Shown here: positions 1 through 5,250 of the stretch, piece by piece | How the letters are laid out: each line of letters opens with the position of its first letter | Position numbering within the stretch: the stretch's first letter is position 1 | DNA from: JBBDRV01 sp040905285 | Lineage (GTDB): Bacteria; Bacteroidota; Rhodothermia; Balneolales; Balneolaceae | DNA: 9,094 bases | Direction: 5' to 3' | Assembly: GCA_040905285.1 (NCBI GenBank) | Contig: JBBDRV010000072.1 | Coordinates: forward strand, 1-9,094 | Program-made: the position numbers and the translations under genes | The notes under the pieces: model-generated | What the model saw: the letters and a program-made list of their open reading frames with translations, nothing else | Told to the model about the DNA's origin: nothing | The model's database searches: none

Positions 1-175
1 TCCAATGTGTAAAAAGATCGCATGCGCAGCTCTGTAGAGTAAGTCCGACAGACTGTAAGTTACAAAATAAAACAGTTATCAGTGAACCGGACTGCTGCTG
101 CAATCCGCTATGAAAAGGGAATGGGTTCAGCGGGAACAGATTGCGCATGCCTGTTATCCTGCTGCAGAGCGTTTG

Positions 176-214
176 CGGATCTGTTCACTGCCTGTCGGAT
201 CTGTCACTGCCTGC
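176..214. repeat. Imperfect 20-base tandem duplication
   Basis: The unit CGGATCTGTTCACTGCCTGT (176-195) is followed directly by CGGATCTGTCACTGCCTGC (196-214). The second copy has lost one T and differs in its last base. This looks like a local slippage or duplication product in non-coding DNA. No function is implied by the sequence itself. Confidence 0.8.
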
Positions 215-358
215 TGGTCATTCCTTCAGGCCACAGCTGCTTGAATTCTTCCGGCATTACCGATTGAACTGTCCGGACCGCTCCATCAGAGAGACGATCA
301 GGCAGGATATTTTTCCGGTTCACCACGGCTTTTTTCTTTGTTATATTACACCCTGCAG

Positions 359-388
359 TTTAACACGAGACGTTATTTTAAACACGAG
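359..388. repeat. Two direct TTTAA(A)CACGAG boxes
   Basis: TTTAACACGAG at 359-369 is repeated as TTTAAACACGAG at 377-388, with starts 18 bases apart. The pair ends 29 bases before the TTG start of the kinase fusion gene. The spacing is close to two helical turns, so it could be a paired regulator site. It could also be a small duplication. Confidence 0.5.
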
Positions 389-401
389 GTATAAACAAAG
401 C

Positions 402-409
402 GGGAGAGG
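402..409 (+). promoter_or_regulatory. Shine-Dalgarno-like site that decides a TTG start
   Basis: GGGAGAGG lies 8 bases ahead of the TTG at 418. This is the best ribosome-binding match ahead of any gene in the window, and it supports the TTG start. The other genes have poor or A-rich upstream sequence. Confidence 0.6.
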
Positions 410-417
410 CTTTCACT

Positions 418-2070
418 TTGGAGTTATCAAATTCACTTGTTGATTTTCTCAAGCAGCCGGATTCCTATCCTCACCGGCCTGAAACTGTAAAGCACATCCA
501 GACCCATATTTCTCATGTATTTATCGTCCCGCCATACGTCTACAAATTGAAAAAGCCTGTTAATCTGGATTTCCTGGATTTCAGCACTCCGGAGAAACGC
601 AGATTCTTCTGCAGGCAGGAAGTGGATCTCAACCGCCGGCTTTGCAGGCATACCTATCTCGGTGTCGTACCGATTACTTCCCGAAATGGCTCGTACAGTC
701 TGGACAAGGTTCCCGTTGAGCCTGAACAGGTGGAAGAGACAGAATCCACAGACCCGGATACGGAAACCGTTGATTATGCTGTGAAGATGAACCAGATGGA
801 GAAGGAAAATTTCCTGATCGGAATCATTAAATCCGGCAGGTTAAACGACCATCATATGGAGCAGGTTGCGGAAAAACTGGCGGCTTTTTACAACCGTCAG
901 AAGCCGGGGGATGATATTCAAAAGTATGGTCTTCCTAAAAACATCCGTGTCAATACGGATGAAAATTTTCGCCAGACAAGGGACTATGTCGGGAGACTTA
1001 TTGAGGACAACTCCTATACAGCTATTCGCTATTACACGAACCAGTTCCTGCAGCGGAACGAACCGCTCTTTAAAAGGAGGATGCACCAAGAACGAATTAT
1101 AGATGGCCACGGAGACCTTCATCTGGAGCATATCCACATTCATGACAAAGGTATCTGCATCTATGACTGTATTGAATTCAACCGGCGGTTCCGGCTGCTC
1201 GATTCAGCAGCTGATCTGGCTTTCCTGGCTATGGATATGGATTTCAATCAGTTGCATAATGAGAGCCGGGATTTCATTATCCGGATGTCCGGCAAACTGA
1301 ACGACCCGGATCTGATGAGTATCATCGATTTTTACAAATGCTACCGGGCGTATATCAGAGGGAAAGTAAAAAGCATCGAAAGTTCAGATGAAAACATTTC
1401 CGGTGAAGGGCGCCGGCTGGCTGAAGAACAGGCCTCCGATTATTTTGATCTGGCCCTTTTTTACGCCCTCAACGGTTCTGAAGCGAGAATATTCATCGTT
1501 ACCGGCCGCATAGCCAGTGGCAAAAGCACCCTGGCCGGTCATATGGCGGAAAAACTGAAAATACCTCATTACTCTACGGATATCATCCGGAAAAAACTGG
1601 CGGGTATATCGCCGACAACACATCTGCCGGATTCCGAACGCGGTCAGCTGTATAGCCCGGAAATTTCTGAACGCACCTACCAAACCCTTCTCGATTATGG
1701 AATTCAGGAAATCCGCAAGGGCCGGAGTGTGATTCTGGACGGGACTTTCAGCGACAGGGACGTAAGGGAAAAATGGATCGAACATTTCAATAAACACCGT
1801 GCCGATTACCTCTTTATTGAAGCTGATGCAGAGTATACTGTCCGCAGGAAACGACTCCGGGATCGAATTCAGCGAACCGATGTAATATCTGACGCCCGTA
1901 TCGGAGAAATGGAGATGCTTGACAAACGCTACAGGGATCCGGACCACATAAAAAATTCCCACATCATCCGGGTCGACACCACTCCGCCGCTGAAGCAAAC
2001 CGTGGCAAATCTGTTCAGGCATCTGGTTGAGAGGCATCTGTCCATTTCAGGAATGCCACATCGGAACTGA
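418..2070 (+). CDS. Bifunctional APH-like kinase / P-loop ATP-binding protein (COG2187-COG0645-type fusion)
   Basis: The 550-residue protein has two predicted phosphotransfer modules. The N-terminal part (about 1-340) resembles aminoglycoside-phosphotransferase-fold kinases. It has a Lys-rich YKLKKPV strand (K43-K46) typical of COG2187, the catalytic-loop motif HGDLH (H231-H235, with D233 the expected base), and a metal-binding Asp in YDCIEFN (D250). The C-terminal part (about 358-540) is a P-loop kinase domain with Walker A GRIASGKS (363-370), a Walker B-like VILDGTF (D441) and an Arg-rich lid-like stretch near 475-490. Both active sites look intact. Fusions of this layout and size are widespread and usually annotated bifunctional aminoglycoside phosphotransferase/ATP-binding protein; I know of no established substrate. 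Antibiotic resistance should not be assumed. The TTG start is chosen because the N-terminal sequence already matches the family and a good ribosome-binding site precedes it. No signal peptide or membrane segment is seen, so it is probably cytoplasmic. Confidence 0.88.
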   Translation: MELSNSLVDFLKQPDSYPHRPETVKHIQTHISHVFIVPPYVYKLKKPVNLDFLDFSTPEKRRFFCRQEVDLNRRLCRHTYLGVVPITSRNGSYSLDKVPVEPEQVEETESTDPDTETVDYAVKMNQMEKENFLIGIIKSGRLNDHHMEQVAEKLAAFYNRQKPGDDIQKYGLPKNIRVNTDENFRQTRDYVGRLIEDNSYTAIRYYTNQFLQRNEPLFKRRMHQERIIDGHGDLHLEHIHIHDKGICIYDCIEFNRRFRLLDSAADLAFLAMDMDFNQLHNESRDFIIRMSGKLNDPDLMSIIDFYKCYRAYIRGKVKSIESSDENISGEGRRLAEEQASDYFDLALFYALNGSEARIFIVTGRIASGKSTLAGHMAEKLKIPHYSTDIIRKKLAGISPTTHLPDSERGQLYSPEISERTYQTLLDYGIQEIRKGRSVILDGTFSDRDVREKWIEHFNKHRADYLFIEADAEYTVRRKRLRDRIQRTDVISDARIGEMEMLDKRYRDPDHIKNSHIIRVDTTPPLKQTVANLFRHLVERHLSISGMPHRN

Positions 2071-2084
2071 GAATCCGGCAGATT

Positions 2085-3746
2085 TTATTTCATATGGTCA
2101 TTCATCGGGTTCCCGGTCGTCCCGCTGGGGAACGGTGAATTCAAAAATGTCGCCACTGTTGGTGCAATATCGGAAATGAATACAGGATGGGCAGAGCTGC
2201 CGGACGGTATGTTCCAGCCGAACCAGTGCAAAGGGGCATGGGTGTCGTAAGCCCATGGTGAGCCGTGCGTGGTGCCCCGGGTTCCGGTTCCGGGGGTTAT
2301 ATGAGGCTCCAGCCAGATGACGACGTCACCAGACCGTTTCTGGTTGAATCCCTGCTGCACACGCTCGCGGACACCTCTTGTGTATTCACCGGACGTCAGC
2401 TCCTCCGCTGTCACGGCACCCGCCACACCATCCGCCGCCAGCATAAACCGTGCGACATCTTTCTGGACCGCGGCACGATCCAGTTCAAGGTCCTCCATGA
2501 GATCTCTGTCCAGAAAAACCTCATAGTTGCTGAAGCCCAGAAGGAGGTTCTCTCCATAGGCCGAAGTCAGATGTTCTTCAAGCCTGTCGAGCACGGCACC
2601 TGTATCAAAATGCCCCCCGGGAATTCCCTGGTCCGTCAGGTAATCGGGCACATGGGTTACGCCGTGATCGGATGTCAGAAACAGGAGAACGTTGTCCATG
2701 CCAAACTCCTGATCCAGGTAGTCCAGCAGCTGTGCAAGGTATTGATCCAGGCGCAGAAACATATCCTGGACTTCGATGGATGCCGGACCATATCCATGCC
2801 CCACCCCGTCCGGAGAGGAAAAAGAGATGGCAAGCATATCCGTAGTCGGGCTTTGGCCGAGTGATTCACCTTCAATAGCAGCAATGGCAAGTTCAGTCAA
2901 CAGCTTATCGCCGTATGCAGTACCCGACAGAAGGCCCGGATCGGCACCATGTTCCTCAACTCTTGTCGGAAGATCGTGCGGAAATACCGGCGCATCCTGG
3001 TCATCATGTATCTGCTCGTAGGGATTGTCATCTTCGATGCTTTCAATGTATTCCCCTATAGGCAGAAGGGTTTCCCATGGTTCGCTGAGATATTCCTGAG
3101 CCAGATCCCGGTCGTTGAAATCCTGCAGCCAGTCCGGGAGCTCATCACGGTAGAAAGTGCTCGTGACAAAATTGCCGGAACCGGCTTCATACCAGTAGGC
3201 GTCACCGGTATGACCTGCCGGAAGGATGGCACCGCGGTCTTTGCGCGAGATGCCGACTACTTTGGACCGGTTGTTCGTATGCAGCCTCAGTTCGTCACCC
3301 ACTGTCGTGGTGAGCAGATTGCCGGGACCTTTACTGCCGTCATAATCAGGCTGTGAACCCACTCCTTCATATCCCGGTACTTCAATGACATTGATGTTCC
3401 GGTCCAGTTCCCGGACATACCAGCTGTTCCCCATGGCGCCGTGAACGGCAGGGGTTGTGCCGGTGTAGACACCCGCATGTCCGGGGCCGGTAGCTGTCGG
3501 CATGTAGTCAAAGCGGTTGTTCGTAAAGGTGAAACCGTCATTCACGAGCCGTTTGAATCCGCCGTCCCCGTATTTGTCCCAGTACCGGGAAATGTAGTCG
3601 GGTCTCATCTGGTCAACCATAATTCCGACAACCAGTTGCGGGGACTGATCCAGAGAACGCTTTCCTTCACTCCGGGTATCGTTTTGACAGGAACCGGCAG
3701 ACAGCATGTACAGTGCTAAAACAGATAACGAGATGATACTTTTCAT
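2085..3746 (-). CDS. pafA: PafA-like alkaline phosphatase, predicted secreted lipoprotein
   Basis: Alkaline phosphatase superfamily enzyme, predicted to release phosphate from monoesters outside the inner membrane. Numbered from the ATG at 3746 (553 residues), all expected zinc ligands and catalytic residues are present: D45, nucleophile T86 in ATGPGH, N107 in GNSWY, K169 and R171 in RKDRG, D313 and H317 in SPDGVGH, D360-H361 in TSDHG, and H494 in TTHGS. These match Elizabethkingia PafA (D38, T79, N100, K162, R164, D305, H309, D352, H353, H486) at offsets of +7, then +8. The N/K/R set argues for a monoesterase rather than an NPP-type diesterase. The N-terminus is a short hydrophobic signal ending in AGSC (C20), a plausible though imperfect lipobox. 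A TTG nine codons upstream (3773) would put nine extra residues before the signal, so the ATG is preferred. Neither start has a good Shine-Dalgarno. The protein is acidic. It converges on the kinase gene with 14 bases between stops. Confidence 0.9.
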   Translation of the reverse strand: MKSIISLSVLALYMLSAGSCQNDTRSEGKRSLDQSPQLVVGIMVDQMRPDYISRYWDKYGDGGFKRLVNDGFTFTNNRFDYMPTATGPGHAGVYTGTTPAVHGAMGNSWYVRELDRNINVIEVPGYEGVGSQPDYDGSKGPGNLLTTTVGDELRLHTNNRSKVVGISRKDRGAILPAGHTGDAYWYEAGSGNFVTSTFYRDELPDWLQDFNDRDLAQEYLSEPWETLLPIGEYIESIEDDNPYEQIHDDQDAPVFPHDLPTRVEEHGADPGLLSGTAYGDKLLTELAIAAIEGESLGQSPTTDMLAISFSSPDGVGHGYGPASIEVQDMFLRLDQYLAQLLDYLDQEFGMDNVLLFLTSDHGVTHVPDYLTDQGIPGGHFDTGAVLDRLEEHLTSAYGENLLLGFSNYEVFLDRDLMEDLELDRAAVQKDVARFMLAADGVAGAVTAEELTSGEYTRGVRERVQQGFNQKRSGDVVIWLEPHITPGTGTRGTTHGSPWAYDTHAPLHWFGWNIPSGSSAHPVFISDIAPTVATFLNSPFPSGTTGNPMNDHMK

Positions 3747-3852
3747 AAAAAGGCTGAGTTGATTTTCATACAAGTTTTTCAGATTACTAACAGATACAGT
3801 CGTTACAGATAAATTTTTGAATCCACCGGCCTGAAGATTCCGTTTCCGTTTT

Positions 3853-3878
3853 GGCCCTTCCGTCCGGCCCTTCCCCCG
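3853..3878. repeat. 13-base GC-rich tandem repeat
   Basis: GGCCCTTCCGTCC (3853-3865) is followed directly by GGCCCTTCCCCCG (3866-3878), with 11 of 13 positions identical. It lies in non-coding DNA between divergent genes. Confidence 0.6.
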
Positions 3879-3898
3879 GGGAGTTCAGGCAATATTTC

Positions 3899-3914
3899 CC
3901 TGTGAAAATTCCGG
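3899..3914. repeat. 16-base direct repeat, copy 1
   Basis: CCTGTGAAAATTCCGG is identical to the copy at 4036-4051. Similarity continues loosely on both sides (TTTC before, CAATA after). It is the copy nearer the phosphatase gene, about 150 bases upstream of its ATG. Confidence 0.85.
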
Positions 3915-3966
3915 CAATACCAAAGATAGAGAAATCAAAATTGAATCAAAGTAAACTTTCTGTTAA

Positions 3967-4025
3967 AGCCTCAGGGGCTATTGGTCCGATGCGGCATTTC
4001 CGCCGGAAACGGATGTGGATCCGCA
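3967..4025 (+). other. Cluster of small inverted repeats upstream of the KAS III gene
   Basis: Three pairings are visible: AGCC (3967-3970) with GGCT (3976-3979); TTTCC (3997-4001) with GGAAA (4005-4009), separated by GCC; and an outer TGCGG (3990-3994) with CCGCA (4021-4025) that encloses the second hairpin. If transcribed, this could fold as a hairpin followed by a two-part stem. There is no following T tract, so it is not a standard terminator. No known riboswitch was recognised. Confidence 0.35.
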
Positions 4026-4043
4026 GGTAAATTCACCTGTGAA
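4024..4043. promoter_or_regulatory. Overlapping operator-like palindromes
   Basis: CAGGTAAATTCACCTG (4024-4039) is a 16-base palindrome with one mismatched pair. It overlaps TTCACCTGTGAA (4032-4043), a 5-2-5 perfect inverted repeat. The second palindrome runs into repeat copy 2 and sits just upstream of a candidate promoter for the KAS III gene, where a repressor or activator would be expected to bind. The regulator is unknown. Confidence 0.4.
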
Positions 4044-4051
4044 AATTCCGG
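4036..4051. repeat. 16-base direct repeat, copy 2
   Basis: CCTGTGAAAATTCCGG exactly matches 3899-3914, with starts 137 bases apart. This copy ends 56 bases before the ATG of the KAS III gene and 6 bases before a candidate TTTG promoter box, so it is placed like a transcription-factor site. Confidence 0.85.
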
Positions 4052-4057
4052 AATTAT

Positions 4058-4091
4058 TTTGTATATCAGTGGTCAGGCGTTCGTAGTTTAC
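4058..4091 (+). promoter_or_regulatory. Candidate Bacteroidota-type promoter for the KAS III gene
   Basis: TTTG at 4058-4061 and TAGTTTAC at 4084-4091 resemble the -33 TTTG and -7 TAnnTTTG elements of Bacteroidota, with a 22-base gap. The second box departs from consensus in its last two bases. If real, transcription would start only about 10 bases before the ATG at 4108. This would be a very short leader and would leave the upstream inverted repeats untranscribed. Confidence 0.3.
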
Positions 4092-4107
4092 ACTCAAAAA
4101 AGGGACA

Positions 4108-5184
4108 ATGAATAACAGACTCTACTCTGTAATTACAGGGACAGGCTCCTATATTCCTGATCGAAGGGTCCCGAATTCAGATTTCTTAAACCATACGTTC
4201 AGGGATTCCGACGGCACTCTGTTCAAAAGAAGTAATAAAGAGGTTATCCGGAAATTTGAGGAGATCACGGGAATCAGGGAACGCCGGTATGTCGGGGACG
4301 ACCTGCTTGCCTCCGATATGGGGGCCATCGCTGCGGAAAAGGCCTTGTTAAATGCTGCCGTCTGCGCCGAATCGCTTGATTATATTATCGTGGCTCATAA
4401 TTTCGGTGATGTAAGACCCGATAACATCAAAGTGGATATGCTTCCGTCACTGGCCTCACGCATAAAGCAGAAGCTGGGCATCAAAAATCCCGAATGTATT
4501 GCCTATGACCTGCCGTTTGGCTGTCCCGGCTGGCTCCAGGGTATCATTCAGAGTGATTATTATTTACGCAGCGGAGATGCGAAAAAAGCGCTGGTCATCG
4601 GCACCGAAACACTCTCCCGCGTCTGCGATCCGCACGACCGGGACAGCATGATTTATGCCGACGGGGCAGGTGCCGCGGTGATCGAAGGCAGGACCGGTGA
4701 CAAAGCCACCGGTATACTGTCCCATACAACTCGAACGGATACGGAACACGAAGCTTTTTATCTGACGATGAACCGTTCTTTCAGACACAATTGCGACGAT
4801 ACGCTTTACCTGAAAATGGAGGGGCGGAAACTTTATCAGTATGCGTTAACCAACGTACCGGGCGTGGTGAAGAAATGCCTTGAAAAATCAGGACTGGGCC
4901 TTCACCAGATCAGCAAAGTATTGATCCATCAGGCCAATGCCAAAATGGACGAAGCCATCCTGAACCGCCTTTTCAAACTCTGTGATGTATCCATGGATCT
5001 GGATGATCTTATGCCGATGACGATATCCACCCTCGGAAATTCTTCTGTAGCCACTATTCCGACCATGCTGGACCTTATTCTGAGTGGCCGCATGGAGGGC
5101 CATCACATCCATCCGGGAGATAATATTGTTTTCGCTTCCGTAGGCGCCGGGATGAATATCAACGCGGTGGTGTACCGGGTATGA
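4108..5184 (+). CDS. 3-oxoacyl-ACP synthase III (KAS III)-like condensing enzyme
   Basis: The 358-residue thiolase-fold protein has the KAS III catalytic triad: C139 in DLPFGCPGW, H274 in LIHQAN and N311 in TLGNSS. It also carries the family's N-terminal GTGSYIP, the GIRERR segment, GADGAG-like YADGAGAAV, and a C-terminal GAGMNINAVV. Such enzymes condense an acyl-CoA starter with malonyl-ACP to begin fatty acid or related acyl-chain synthesis in the cytoplasm. It is longer than E. coli FabH (317 residues), and the N-terminal segment before GIRERR is expanded. I therefore read it as the second, divergent KAS III group of Bacteroidota rather than the housekeeping FabH, and leave out a gene symbol. 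Starter-unit preference cannot be read from the sequence. No acyl carrier protein or other lipid gene adjoins it. The ATG has only an A-rich AAAAAAGGGACA upstream. It converges on mutS with 66 bases between. Confidence 0.88.
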   Translation: MNNRLYSVITGTGSYIPDRRVPNSDFLNHTFRDSDGTLFKRSNKEVIRKFEEITGIRERRYVGDDLLASDMGAIAAEKALLNAAVCAESLDYIIVAHNFGDVRPDNIKVDMLPSLASRIKQKLGIKNPECIAYDLPFGCPGWLQGIIQSDYYLRSGDAKKALVIGTETLSRVCDPHDRDSMIYADGAGAAVIEGRTGDKATGILSHTTRTDTEHEAFYLTMNRSFRHNCDDTLYLKMEGRKLYQYALTNVPGVVKKCLEKSGLGLHQISKVLIHQANAKMDEAILNRLFKLCDVSMDLDDLMPMTISTLGNSSVATIPTMLDLILSGRMEGHHIHPGDNIVFASVGAGMNINAVVYRV

Positions 5185-5246
5185 CTGCTGCTCCCGTTTC
5201 CGGCGGACAGCTCCCGCTTCCACTCTTGACTGCTGCTCCTGCTTAT
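5182..5246. repeat. Short repeat tract between convergent KAS III and mutS genes
   Basis: TGACTGCTGCTCC occurs at 5182-5194 (its TGA is the stop codon of the KAS III gene) and again at 5227-5239. GCTCCCGTTTCC (5190-5201), GCTCCCGCTTCC (5210-5221) and GCTCCTGCTTAT (5235-5246) form three degenerate copies of one box. A small GCGG/CCGC stem (5203-5217) is possible, but there is no T tract. No clear terminator was found for either gene. Confidence 0.55.
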
Positions 5247-5250
5247 GGCC

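Larger units (their letters stand above)
1..417. other. Non-coding leader upstream of the kinase fusion gene
   Basis: No convincing gene is visible here. Short reading frames exist on the plus strand (82-267 and 141-443), but they are rich in Cys and His, resemble no family I know, and the second runs into the start of the next gene. The stretch contains a 20-base tandem duplication (176-214), a pair of near-identical TTTAACACGAG-type boxes (359-388), and a T-rich tract (329-340) just after a very weak CCG/CGG stem. I could not identify a clear promoter. The upstream neighbour lies outside the window. Confidence 0.6.
3747..4107. other. Divergent intergenic control region between the phosphatase and KAS III genes
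   Basis: About 360 bases without a gene separate two divergent starts, so at least two promoters should lie here. It contains three CAGAT boxes near the phosphatase start (3780, 3791, 3806), a 13-base GC-rich tandem repeat (3853-3878), a perfect 16-base direct repeat (3899-3914 and 4036-4051), and overlapping palindromes (4024-4043). It also holds several small inverted repeats that could fold in RNA (3967-4025). No open reading frame of note is present. Confidence 0.7.

Noticed and set aside
82..267. 61-codon plus-strand frame in the left leader
   Set aside because: It covers the tandem duplication in non-coding DNA and has no family resemblance or ribosome-binding site.
141..443. 100-codon plus-strand frame ahead of the kinase fusion
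   Set aside because: It overlaps the well-supported TTG start at 418, shows no recognisable family or motif, and its Cys/His-rich composition looks like chance translation.
1384..2037. 217-codon minus-strand frame
   Set aside because: It lies fully antisense within the P-loop kinase domain of the fusion gene, whose motifs are clear in the other strand.
418..2070. Antibiotic resistance role for the APH-like domain
   Set aside because: The fold is shared by many housekeeping kinases, the P-loop fusion is a broad uncharacterised family, and no mobile or resistance context is present.
2054..2090. Bidirectional terminator between the kinase and phosphatase genes
   Set aside because: Only a four-base TGCC/GGCA pair with a 19-base loop precedes the TTTTATTT tract, too weak to call.
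2265..2864. 199-codon plus-strand frame
   Set aside because: It is antisense to the phosphatase gene over zinc-ligand motifs; the phosphatase frame explains the sequence.
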